From Planctomycetota bacterium (GTDB taxonomy: Bacteria > Planctomycetota > UBA1135 > GCA-002686595), in assembly GCA_012960475.1 (NCBI GenBank), contig DUBE01000029.1, positions 51,253 through 115,252 of the forward strand: 64,000 nucleotides of DNA, written 5' to 3'. Below, in pieces: positions 33,298 through 41,368 of the stretch. A model generated the notes under the pieces. The model had not been told where the DNA came from. It saw nothing but the letters and a program-made list of their open reading frames with translations, and ran no database searches. Each line of letters begins with the position of its first letter. Positions within the stretch are counted from its first letter, which is position 1. The position numbers and the translations under genes are program-made.

Positions 33298-34869
33298 ATG
33301 CACCCTGTTCTCACCTGCCTCCTGTGCCTGTCCTCAAGCGGGCTGCATTCCATGCAAGATCTCCAGACCCCCGCTGAAGCCAGTGATTGGAAGCGCACCA
33401 CGCGCTTGGTTGAGGCTGAGCAGTTCCTGGCGGCCCTCGAGGATCTGGACCAGGGAGAGCGGCTGCAACTCGGTAGTGCTGGACGCAGCGGAGAGGACCG
33501 TCCGATCCTGTTGGTGGCAGCGGGCAAGGGCGCGACCCTCGACGCCGTCCAGGCTCGCGCGCGCGATGGCCTGCGCGTCTTGGTGGTTGGCAACATCCAC
33601 GCGGGCGAAGTGGAGGGCAAGGAATCTCTTCTGATCCTGCTGCGGGAAATCGTGGCAGGTGATCACGACCAGTTGCTCGACGGCCTGCAGTTCTGGTGTT
33701 TGCCGATCTACAACGTGGACGGCAATGAACGCATCAAGCGCAGCAACCGTGTATCTCAAAACGGTCCGGACGAAGGTGTGGGCCAGCGCCCGAATGCCGC
33801 TGGGCTTGACCTGAACCGGGACTTTGTCAAGGCGGAGGCTCCTGAAACCCGGGCTCTCCTGGGGGTCTTCAACGAATATGACCCGCACCTGGTGCTGGAC
33901 CTGCACACCACCAACGGCTCATTTCATGGTTATCACCTGACCTATGCCACCAGCCTGTCTCCAAACACAGATCCACGCCTGGATCGTTTTGCACGGGAAC
34001 TGATCCTGGAAGAGACCCGCGAGGACCTGCGCGAGAATCAGGACCTGTACATTTTTGACTATGGCAACTTGAGTTCCCGCGACCCCCTAAGTTGGGCCAC
34101 TTACGACCATCGTCCACGGTTCGGAACAAACATGCTCGGTTTGCGCAATCGGCTGGCGGTGCTCTCAGAGGCCTACTCTTACTTGGACTATCAGCAGCGC
34201 GTGGTGGCCACGCGGGCCTTCGTGCTGGGTATCGTGCGCCGGGCGAAGACCCACAGCCTGGAGTTGCTTCGATTGGAGGCTTCCCTGGACGCCGAGGGAT
34301 CCATGGGCAAGCCCTTCTCCCTGGGCCTGGATACGGCCCTGGTCCCCGCCTCGCCGGGTGAGATCCTGTTGGGGGCCGTGGATGAGGTGCCGATTGAAGG
34401 GCTCGGAGTGCGCAGGGTGGCCCGAGATGAGCGGACATCTACACCCGTTGGGCTGCAGCTTGGCTTCGAGGCCGGGCGTCTTTCCGTGCACCCGAGGGCC
34501 TGGGCGATTCGAGAACCCAACGCCCAGGACTCAAAGATGCTTGCCCTGCACGGGGTCCGCTTCCGCATCCTGAATGAGCCCTTGGCCTGCACCACCCGCA
34601 GCTTTCAGATCAGCGCTGTCAAGCGCGCCAGGCGCCTGTTCCAGGGCCACCATGAGCTGGTCCTGGAAGGGGCCTGGGAAGAAGGCCCGGCGACCTTGCC
34701 TGCGGGAACCTTGCTGGTGCCCAGTGCTCAACCCCTGTGCCGGGTGGCGGCTCAGCTGCTCTCGCCCCAAAGCGAAGACTCCCTTTGGACATGGGGGCAC
34801 TTTGATGGCCGCCTTGAACCTGACGCCACAGAGGCCTGCGTGCTACGGGTTGAGACCATGGGGAAGTGA
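33298..34869 (+). CDS. M14-family zinc carboxypeptidase, exported
   Basis: 523 residues from the ATG at 33298, which gives a short signal peptide (MHPVLTCLLCLSSSG). The M14 fold is shown by the zinc ligands H101 and E104 in GNIHAGEVEGKE and H203 in LVLDLHTTNG, by the GLDLNRDF motif, and by a candidate catalytic Glu, E291 in LSEAYSY. The first 90 residues form the pro- or N-terminal part and residues 330-523 an additional beta-rich domain. The enzyme should trim peptides or peptidoglycan outside the cytoplasm. The start lies 127 nt from the divergent NHL gene. Confidence 0.85.
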   Translation: MHPVLTCLLCLSSSGLHSMQDLQTPAEASDWKRTTRLVEAEQFLAALEDLDQGERLQLGSAGRSGEDRPILLVAAGKGATLDAVQARARDGLRVLVVGNIHAGEVEGKESLLILLREIVAGDHDQLLDGLQFWCLPIYNVDGNERIKRSNRVSQNGPDEGVGQRPNAAGLDLNRDFVKAEAPETRALLGVFNEYDPHLVLDLHTTNGSFHGYHLTYATSLSPNTDPRLDRFARELILEETREDLRENQDLYIFDYGNLSSRDPLSWATYDHRPRFGTNMLGLRNRLAVLSEAYSYLDYQQRVVATRAFVLGIVRRAKTHSLELLRLEASLDAEGSMGKPFSLGLDTALVPASPGEILLGAVDEVPIEGLGVRRVARDERTSTPVGLQLGFEAGRLSVHPRAWAIREPNAQDSKMLALHGVRFRILNEPLACTTRSFQISAVKRARRLFQGHHELVLEGAWEEGPATLPAGTLLVPSAQPLCRVAAQLLSPQSEDSLWTWGHFDGRLEPDATEACVLRVETMGK

Positions 34870-34879
34870 GGCGCGCGCT

Positions 34880-35455
34880 CTAGCGCTCAAGCTCGGCCTC
34901 GATCGCCGCTCGCAGATCGGAATCGTTGGGTTCCGTGCGGGTGCCATAGAAAGCGATTGGCGTTCCGTCCCGGGCCACCAGGTACTTTCCAAAGTTCCAG
35001 CCAGGCAGGTCTCCGGTATGTGTGCCCAGCAGGGAGTACACCTCGCTTTGGGTCTCGCCTTGCTTGACTCCTACCTTGCCAAGCACCGGGAAGCTGATTG
35101 CGTAGCTGCTCTGGCAGAAAGCCGCGATCTCTTCGCCGCTGCCTGGCTCTTGAGACCCGAACTCGTTGCAAGGAAAAGCCACTACGCTGAAGCCGCGACC
35201 TGCCAGTTCTGAGTGCAGGACCTGCAAGCCTTCATATTGGGGAGTGAACCCGCATTCGCTGGCCGTGTTGACCACTAATGTGACCTTGCCAGCGAACCTT
35301 GAGAGGTCCACCTGTGCTCCGGCAAGGTCGTTGACCTTCAGGTCATACAGGCCTTTTGTGCTCCACCGGGACTTGAGTTCGGGGGTCACCGTGGCACTCT
35401 TGGTGCAGGCGGGCAGGAACAGGAAGGCGGCGAGGGCGGAGATGAAGCGCAGCAT
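34880..35455 (-). CDS. Glutathione peroxidase family lipoprotein (Cys type)
   Basis: 191 residues. The signal ends at LFLPAC (C17), marking a lipoprotein. The family motifs are NTASECGFTPQY with peroxidatic C68, FPCNEFGSQEPG (C96, Q102), and WNFGKYLV. The active residue is Cys, not selenocysteine, and C114 could serve as the resolving Cys as in thioredoxin-dependent members. Role: reduction of peroxides in the cell envelope. The upstream sulfatase gene is 146 nt away on the same strand, so shared transcription is possible but not shown. Confidence 0.92.
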   Translation of the reverse strand: MLRFISALAAFLFLPACTKSATVTPELKSRWSTKGLYDLKVNDLAGAQVDLSRFAGKVTLVVNTASECGFTPQYEGLQVLHSELAGRGFSVVAFPCNEFGSQEPGSGEEIAAFCQSSYAISFPVLGKVGVKQGETQSEVYSLLGTHTGDLPGWNFGKYLVARDGTPIAFYGTRTEPNDSDLRAAIEAELER

Positions 35456-35601
35456 CGGAGGTGATGGGTGGGGGAAGGGGTAAGGAGCCCGTCCAGTCTA
35501 CCAGTTCGCCCCGACGTCACGCATCCGGCCGCATGGGTGGCATTGGGATCTTGATGGGCCAGGCTGGACTCGGTGCGCCGCGGGCTCGGGCGTTCCCCTG
35601 A

Positions 35602-36957
35602 TCAGCCGACGCCCATGGCAATCAGTTCGGCCACTAGGGCTTGATACTCGGCCCAACCTGCAGAGCTGGGCGTCAGCCCGGGAAACAGATCCTGGGTCTC
35701 CAAGGGATCTGCCAGCAGGTCGTAGAATTCGTCCTGTCCTGTAAGTGTACGGATCAGCTTGTATTGGGCGCTTCGCAGGCAACGGTCGTGACGCGTGTAA
35801 GGGCCGGGGCCGTTGGGGGTGAAAATCTCGGCGTAGACCATGGAGCGTAAGGATGGCGTCCCGGGTGTGAAGTAGGGGACAAGCGAGACGGAGTCTTCCG
35901 CTGTGGCGTTTCCACCGGCCAGATCAACGAAAGTTGCGAAGAGGTCAGAGGAGGAAACCAACGCATCGCATTCGTAGTTCCTGACCATGGGGCCCTTGAT
36001 GATGAGGGGAACGTTGATGCCTTGCTCGTAGACCGTGCCCTTGGCGTGGGACGGGTCGTAGGGACTCTGGGTCGCCTGCTGGGCCGTTCCGTTGTCTCCA
36101 AGGAACACGACCAAGGCATCGGGATCGATTGCATCCAGAGCGGTCATGATGCGGCCCAGTTCAGTATCCATGGCCTCTGTGGCGGCCTTGATCCGATCGG
36201 CCACGCTCGAGTTGGTGCCCAGGTTTGTGCAGAAGCCCGAAGGGCAGGGACATAGATTCGCAGGAGGGACATGGGCCGGCACATGGGGCGCGTTGAAGCT
36301 GACATACAGAAACCACGGGGGTTGCATGTTCTGCATTGCGATGATGGCCTCATCCGCCGTGTCCGTGGTGGCGTAGGTCGTGGAGACGGACATCTGTCCG
36401 TCGATCACCTTCTGCCAGGAGTAGTAGTCTGGCACCGCGCCACGTAGCGAGCCTGCGTAGTGAACGAACCCGCTCTGGTTTGGGCCTGTAGGACCCTGTG
36501 TGTTGTTGCTGAGGTGCCATTTGCCAATCGCGCTGGAGTCATATCCCAATAGCGCTTCCGGCAGGATCAATTCGCTCAGAGCAAGTGCCGTTGTGCTGGG
36601 GGAGATTGGAAATCCGACGCCAGTTCTGAAGCCGTGCCGACCCGTGAGTACCTGCGCACGTGTAGGGGAACAGGTCGGATTCGTGTATGCGTTGCGGAAC
36701 AGGACCCCTTCAGCGGCCAGCTGATCGATGTTCGGCGTGCAGGGCGGGTTGGGCGCTTCGCCGTAGCCACTGAGCATGTCATTGCCAAGATCATCCCCGA
36801 GAATGAGGATGATGTTGGGCACCACCTTGCGTCTTGGCGTCTGGCTTGAGAAACCTTGGCCTTGAGCCACTGCGGACATTCCGCCGCACAGGGTGAGGAG
36901 AATCGAGGTGCCTAGGAGTGGGAGTGAAATGAACCTCATTGGGGCTTGTTTGTCCAT
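35602..36957 (-). CDS. Secreted sulfatase (formylglycine-dependent)
   Basis: 451 residues from the ATG at 36957; an ATG at 36939 gives the same signal peptide minus six residues (RFISLPLLGTSILLTLCGG...AVAQ). The sulfatase fold is marked by PNIILILGDDLG (metal ligands D55, D56), C96-S-P-T-R with Cys as the formylglycine site, followed by TGRHGFRTGVG, and GKWHLS. The calcium/Asp-Asn site appears as VVFLGDNGT. It should hydrolyse a sulfate ester, probably on an algal polysaccharide. Cys-type sulfatases need a formylglycine-generating enzyme, which is not in this window. Confidence 0.92.
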   Translation of the reverse strand: MDKQAPMRFISLPLLGTSILLTLCGGMSAVAQGQGFSSQTPRRKVVPNIILILGDDLGNDMLSGYGEAPNPPCTPNIDQLAAEGVLFRNAYTNPTCSPTRAQVLTGRHGFRTGVGFPISPSTTALALSELILPEALLGYDSSAIGKWHLSNNTQGPTGPNQSGFVHYAGSLRGAVPDYYSWQKVIDGQMSVSTTYATTDTADEAIIAMQNMQPPWFLYVSFNAPHVPAHVPPANLCPCPSGFCTNLGTNSSVADRIKAATEAMDTELGRIMTALDAIDPDALVVFLGDNGTAQQATQSPYDPSHAKGTVYEQGINVPLIIKGPMVRNYECDALVSSSDLFATFVDLAGGNATAEDSVSLVPYFTPGTPSLRSMVYAEIFTPNGPGPYTRHDRCLRSAQYKLIRTLTGQDEFYDLLADPLETQDLFPGLTPSSAGWAEYQALVAELIAMGVG

Positions 36958-37184
36958 AAACCTGAGTAACCCCCTTTCCGGCAATTGGGGTCGGTTGAGT
37001 TACCCCAAGTGTAGTGAACGACGTGACTTTTGTTGGGAAGAGCCCCAGCAGTCTCACAATCGCCCCTGGCCGAAAGTCTGCCTGAAGCTCAACAGGGGGC
37101 TGGTTCGAGGCTGGGTGTCCTGCTGAACGCCAGGGAGGCGTATGCCAGCCTCTCGGTTGGATCTTGGAATGAGAGCGCGGGCGG

Positions 37185-37261
37185 TGGCGCGCCCGCCAGG
37201 ACTCGAACCTGGGACCGTCGGATTAGAAGTCCGGTGCTCTATCCAGCTGAGCTACGGGCGC
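37185..37261 (-). tRNA. tRNA-Arg (anticodon TCT)
   Basis: 77 bases including an encoded CCA. The acceptor arms GCGCCCG / CGGGCGC pair fully, the discriminator base is G, the D-arm begins GCTC, the anticodon stem CCGGA/TCCGG closes the loop CTTCTAA with anticodon TCT, and the T-arm is CCAGG-TTCGAGT-CCTGG. It reads AGA codons, which are rare in this GC-rich genome. Confidence 0.95.
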
Positions 37262-37424
37262 AACCGCGGAAGAGCATACCTCCCCGGTGGCGCAAGCATG
37301 GCCCGGAGTTTGTCGGGGGATCATTGGGCAGGGTCCTGGGGATGGGCGACGGCCAGTTGTCCTGGCAGCATCGGTGCCTCTTGTTTGCGACGACCCTGCG
37401 GCCACCCGGCTCAGTTGCACGATT

Positions 37425-37501
37425 TGGTCGGGGAGATGGGATTCGAACCCACGGCGTGTGCCACCCAAAGACACCCCTCTGCCAGGCTGAGGTACTCCCC
37501 G
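37425..37501 (-). tRNA. tRNA-Pro (anticodon TGG)
   Basis: 77 bases including an encoded CCA. The acceptor CGGGGAG pairs with CTCCCCG, the discriminator is A, the D-arm is CCTC/GAGG, the anticodon stem GTGTC/GGCAC closes the loop TTTGGGT with anticodon TGG, and the T-arm is GTGGG-TTCGAAT-CCCAT. It lies 163 bases from tRNA-Arg on the same strand, upstream of it in transcription order, so the two could be one transcript. Confidence 0.95.
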
Positions 37502-37657
37502 CGATGCCCCAGCCTAGCAAGCAACGGGGCCCGGGTGCGCGCTCGGGCTGGGAGGGGGAGTTCTCTGATCCCCCTCCATGCACTCTGGCGCCCGGTGTGA
37601 GGGAGCGTTATCCTTTGGTGCCCCGAGCGAGGCTCCCTGCCTCCCTCCCCCCCCAAA

Positions 37658-39028
37658 ATGAAGGTCCTCGTTGTAGGTTCTGGCGGGCGCGAACACGCCC
37701 TGGCCTGGAAAATCTCCCACTCTCCTCTCTGCGATGAGGTTCTCTGCGCCCCCGGCAACCCTGGCACAGCGGAAGTCGCGCGCAATGTTCCTGTGGCCGC
37801 AACGGATCTTCCCGCTCTCGTTCAACTGGCCAAGAGCGAAGAGGTTGACCTGGTGGTGGTAGGCCCCGAGGACCCCCTTTGCGATGGCCTCGCGGATCAA
37901 CTTCGCGAGGCGGGGATCCTGGTCTTTGGTCCGGGCACAAGGGGTGCCAACCTGGAGCGCTCCAAAATTGAAGCCAAGGATCTGCTTGAGCGTTACCGCA
38001 TTCCCACCGCTGGTGCCAAGCGTTTCGATCACTCTGGTCGGGCCAAGGGTTATCTTGAGTCCTTGACCGAATGGCCCATGGTGGTCAAGGCCGACGGTCT
38101 GGCCGCGGGTAAGGGTGTCTATGTCTGTGACACCCTGGAAGAGGCTCGCACCGCAGTTGATGCAATCATGGAAGAGCGTCGCCACGGAGCCGCAGGAGAG
38201 CGCATCTTGATCGAGGAATTCCTCAAGGGCGAAGAAGCCAGTTCCTTTGCGATCACTGATGGGGAGACTCTTCTGATCCTGGAAACTGTGCAGGATCACA
38301 AGCAGGTGGAGGAAGGAGATCGGGGACCAAACACGGGCGGCATGGGGGTTTACTCTCCTGTGTCCAGTGTGTCGAATCGTCTGCATCGGCAGATTGAGCA
38401 ACGCGTACTCGTGCCCACGGTGCATGCCCTTTCTCGTGAGGAGATCAAGTATCGCGGGGTGTTGTTCGTGGGCCTGATGCTCACTGACGCCGGCCCCAGG
38501 GTGGTCGAATACAATGTGCGCTTCGGCGATCCTGAGTGTCAGGCGCTTGTGCGTCGGATGAAGAGCGACCTGTTGCCTATTCTCCTGGCCACTGCCAAGG
38601 GGACCCTGGACAAGATCGAGCCTCCCGAGTGGGATCCCCGTTTTGTAGTGGGTGTGGTGGCTGCGGCTGCCGGTTATCCCGGCAGCTACGCAAAGGATGC
38701 GCCCATCAGTGGTTTGCAGGAGGCTGCCGCGCTCGAAGGGGTTGAGATCTTCCAGGCGGGCACCCGGCTGGAGGGCAGCGAAATCGTCACCAACGGAGGA
38801 CGCGTACTCTGCGTGACCGCCATGGGGGACGATTTGGAGCAGGCTCGCGAGAGGGCCTATGCCGCCTATGACCTGATTGCCTGGGAGGGCAAGTTCTGCC
38901 GCCGGGACATAGGCGTTCGTCACCAGGGCAAGTCCGGCGAGGAATACGCCCTTGACGAGGACCCCGACGAAGTCCAGTCCGAGACCCACAGGAAAGCCCA
39001 GGAGTCGAACGTCTGGCCCAGGACATGA
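37658..39028 (+). CDS. purD: Phosphoribosylamine-glycine ligase (GARS)
   Basis: 456 residues, full length for PurD. The enzyme joins phosphoribosylamine and glycine with ATP in the second step of purine synthesis. The N-domain begins MKVLVVGSGGREHALAW. The ATP-grasp core includes PMVVKADGLAAGKGV, ERILIEEFLKGEEAS and GPNTGGMGVYSP, and the C-terminal domain contains the GVEIFQAGT strand. Its stop overlaps the start of a Fur-family regulator by 4 nt (ATGA at 39025-39028), an unusual coupling. The C-terminal tail (about 425-456) is longer and more acidic than usual. Confidence 0.95.
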   Translation: MKVLVVGSGGREHALAWKISHSPLCDEVLCAPGNPGTAEVARNVPVAATDLPALVQLAKSEEVDLVVVGPEDPLCDGLADQLREAGILVFGPGTRGANLERSKIEAKDLLERYRIPTAGAKRFDHSGRAKGYLESLTEWPMVVKADGLAAGKGVYVCDTLEEARTAVDAIMEERRHGAAGERILIEEFLKGEEASSFAITDGETLLILETVQDHKQVEEGDRGPNTGGMGVYSPVSSVSNRLHRQIEQRVLVPTVHALSREEIKYRGVLFVGLMLTDAGPRVVEYNVRFGDPECQALVRRMKSDLLPILLATAKGTLDKIEPPEWDPRFVVGVVAAAAGYPGSYAKDAPISGLQEAAALEGVEIFQAGTRLEGSEIVTNGGRVLCVTAMGDDLEQARERAYAAYDLIAWEGKFCRRDIGVRHQGKSGEEYALDEDPDEVQSETHRKAQESNVWPRT

Positions 39029-39486
39029 GACACGCAACCATTCAGCGGCGGTTCCAAGAGCACCTCGCCCAGGAGGGCCAGCGTCTCACAAGTCAGCGCA
39101 GACGGATATTTGAGTGCATCTTTGGTACCCACGACCACTTTTCCGCTGAGACCCTCTTTGGCTGGTTGCGAGACCTTGACGACGAGGGGCTCGCGGTATC
39201 CCGGGCTACGGTCTACCGCACCCTGGATCTGCTTGAGCGCGGCGGCTTCATTGAGTCCTTCAACACGGGCATGGGAGAGAAGGTCTACGAACATGTGATG
39301 GGTCACAACCATCACGACCATATGGTCTGCAAAAAGTGCGGACACATCGAAGAGTTTCACGACGAGCGCATCGAAATCCTGCAACTGGAGAACGCCGCCA
39401 AGCACGGCTTCGAGGTGCACGGGCATGTGCTGCGCCTCTCAGGTCTCTGTCGCAGCTGTCATCGCAAGCGGATTCGGCAGAACTGA
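39025..39486 (+). CDS. Fur-family metalloregulator
   Basis: 153 residues. The winged helix lies at 18-80 (LTSQRRRIFECIF, AVSRATVYRTLDLLERGGFI), and the dimer/metal domain contains H94, H96, H97 and H99 followed by C102-x2-C105 and C142-x2-C145, the structural zinc site. The family includes Fur, Zur and PerR, and the regulated metal cannot be told from sequence. Translation is coupled to purD by a 4-nt overlap, suggesting it is made with a housekeeping purine enzyme. No Fur-box-like palindrome was recognised nearby. Confidence 0.88.
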   Translation: MRHATIQRRFQEHLAQEGQRLTSQRRRIFECIFGTHDHFSAETLFGWLRDLDDEGLAVSRATVYRTLDLLERGGFIESFNTGMGEKVYEHVMGHNHHDHMVCKKCGHIEEFHDERIEILQLENAAKHGFEVHGHVLRLSGLCRSCHRKRIRQN

Positions 39487-39555
39487 ACCGGGCGCAAGAC
39501 AACCTGCCCTGGTCGTGGGCTGTTGGACCACGCGACAAGGACAGGCGAACTTGTA

Positions 39556-40002
39556 TCAGGATCGGCTCTTTTGCATTCGCTCGATCAGGCGCGCGAGGAA
39601 AGCATCGGCCAGGCCGCGATTCCAGAGGCCGAAGCGTTGCACACCCACTGAGATCCGGCAGCGGTTGGAGCCACGGGATTCCACTCTGAAGGTGTACTCC
39701 TCCTTGGAGAAGGAGGCTTCCGCAGTGCGCGCCTGGGGGTCGTGGTTCACCGGAAGCGGGGCCATGTCCTCAAGCAGCAGCAGGGCTTCATTGTAGACAT
39801 CCTGGGCTGGGTGATCGATCCACATGGCAGTGGAGTTGGTGCGGTACTCCTGGGTGGCATAGATCCCCGCGGCTCCGGCCACTCCCACGAAGGCCAGGGG
39901 GGCGGCGCAGGAACTCAGCATCCAGGAGCTCATCAGCACAGTCAAGCCCAGGACCGGACTCAGAAGGGACGAGTGGCGACGGAAAGGTTGGGTCAGTTGC
40001 AT
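39556..40002 (-). CDS. Small DUF3568-like lipoprotein (1)
   Basis: 148 residues. The signal ends in lipobox LSSC (C32), followed by a Gly/Ala-rich stretch and a predicted alpha/beta domain of about 100 residues. Features AAPLAFVGVAGAAGIYA then an EY-TFRVESRGSNRCRISVGVQRFG strand pair suggest the DUF3568-like group, with marginal confidence. It shares layout with the next upstream gene (40019-40417), from which it is separated by 16 nt, so the two are probably one operon of paralogues. Cell-envelope location; function unknown. Confidence 0.65.
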   Translation of the reverse strand: MQLTQPFRRHSSLLSPVLGLTVLMSSWMLSSCAAPLAFVGVAGAAGIYATQEYRTNSTAMWIDHPAQDVYNEALLLLEDMAPLPVNHDPQARTAEASFSKEEYTFRVESRGSNRCRISVGVQRFGLWNRGLADAFLARLIERMQKSRS

Positions 40003-40018
40003 TCAGTGCTCCAGCCGC

Positions 40019-40417
40019 TCAGCGGTTCATCAGGTCTTGTTCTATGCGCTCAAGGGTGAGAACAGAGAGGTCTTGGCTGTGAACCATGTATTTCTTGGCT
40101 TCCACCAGAATACGGGTCTGGCCCAGATCAAATTGCTCCACATAAACGGTGACCTCGCCACCGTCGATCATGGTCCTGGCGCTGTTGTGGGCATCGTCCC
40201 GGTGGACCAAGTCGTTGGACTGATCGGACAGACTTGCGAGGACTCCAGTCCAGGCGATCGCGGGTTCCAGCGGTACCACCGTGCTGACGGCATTGTCCCG
40301 GAACTCTTCGGTGATCAAGATCGCCGCCCCCGACACCGCCATCAGGGTGCAGCTGTTCAAAAGGATGGCACCAAGGAGAGGTGCCGCAAGGGTCATAAGG
40401 GTTGTTGTGCGTTTCAT
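40019..40417 (-). CDS. Small DUF3568-like lipoprotein (2)
   Basis: 132 residues with lipobox LNSC (C23), then AVSGAAILITEEFRDNAVST, followed by a domain with VTVYVEQFDLGQTRILVEAKKY. It appears to be a distant paralogue of the adjacent gene: same length class, same lipobox position, same N-terminal Gly/Ala stretch, same strand-helix end. Possibly an outer-membrane or periplasmic accessory. It starts 163 nt from the purQ stop on the same strand. Confidence 0.65.
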   Translation of the reverse strand: MKRTTTLMTLAAPLLGAILLNSCTLMAVSGAAILITEEFRDNAVSTVVPLEPAIAWTGVLASLSDQSNDLVHRDDAHNSARTMIDGGEVTVYVEQFDLGQTRILVEAKKYMVHSQDLSVLTLERIEQDLMNR

Positions 40418-40580
40418 AGATGTTGCCTCTAGGAAGCGAAACTAGCGATCCCAAAAGGCTGATTCCAGAATCGTGCAGCGGGAAATCAAAGGGAATTGGG
40501 AAAAACCCCTCGGCGCGGCGAAAGCCGTCCAACGCTCAGCACAGGGCCTGGCACGGTCCGGCCGGACATCTCGGTGGCGC

Positions 40581-41351
40581 TTAGGGCTTCGCTGCCGCCA
40601 CCAGGTCCGAGTAGAAGCGCAGGCCCTCGCCCTCGCTGCGCCCCTCCAAGCGGGTCCAGTCCGGGCGGTTGAAGACCTCAAGGTTGCGCTCGGGGTGGGG
40701 CATCAGGCCCACCACTCGGCCGCTGGGGTCACAGATGCCGGCCACATCGCCTGCAGAGCCGTTGGGGTTCTCGGGGTAGGTCGCAGAATCGCTCTGGCCT
40801 TGGTAGGTCAGCACGATCTGGCCGGCGGCCTGGAGTTCATGCAGGGTCGTTTCGTCTGTGCAGGTGAAGCGACCTTCCGCGTGGGCTACGGGCACGGGGA
40901 ACTTCCAACCGGCGGAGAGCCAGGGACAGACGCTGGCTTCTACTGCCAGGTCCACCCAGCGGCACTCGTAGTGGTTGGAGGCGTTGGAGTAGAGCGCCAG
41001 GGTGCGCTCTTCGGGGGCCCGTTCCGGTTGGAACAGGCCGGACTCCACCAGCACCTGGAATCCATTGCAGACCCCCAGGATCAGACCTCCGTCTGCCACA
41101 AAGGCGTCCAGTTCTCTGCGCATGGCGCGCAGGTCGCTGCCCCAGACCCGGCCTGCGGCCAGATCATCTCCGTGACTGAAGCCACCGGCGAAGACCATGA
41201 TCTTGTACTTGGCGAGACTCGGCAGATCATCTTGCAGGCGCCGGTGGGAGAGCACATCGACTCGGGCCCCGCCTCGTTCCAGGGCACGGGCGGTTTCCAG
41301 TTCGCAATTGGTCCCGCTGGTGCGCAGCACAAGGGCTTGGGTGGTTTGCAT
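40581..41351 (-). CDS. purQ: Phosphoribosylformylglycinamidine synthase, glutaminase subunit
   Basis: 256 residues of the class I glutamine amidotransferase type. The catalytic Cys is C95 in ILGVCNGFQ, with the GGFSHGDD oxyanion region and the His-Glu pair in GLMPHPERNLE. It supplies ammonia to PurL for the fourth step of purine synthesis. It lies 17 nt downstream of purL on the same strand, as expected for an operon. The length matches stand-alone PurQ. Confidence 0.95.
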   Translation of the reverse strand: MQTTQALVLRTSGTNCELETARALERGGARVDVLSHRRLQDDLPSLAKYKIMVFAGGFSHGDDLAAGRVWGSDLRAMRRELDAFVADGGLILGVCNGFQVLVESGLFQPERAPEERTLALYSNASNHYECRWVDLAVEASVCPWLSAGWKFPVPVAHAEGRFTCTDETTLHELQAAGQIVLTYQGQSDSATYPENPNGSAGDVAGICDPSGRVVGLMPHPERNLEVFNRPDWTRLEGRSEGEGLRFYSDLVAAAKP

Positions 41352-41368
41352 GGGTGGTGGTGGAGAGG

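Noticed and set aside
37514..39037. Minus-strand frame of 507 codons opposite purD
   Set aside because: It mirrors purD and also runs near the tRNA-Pro region; no protein family features.
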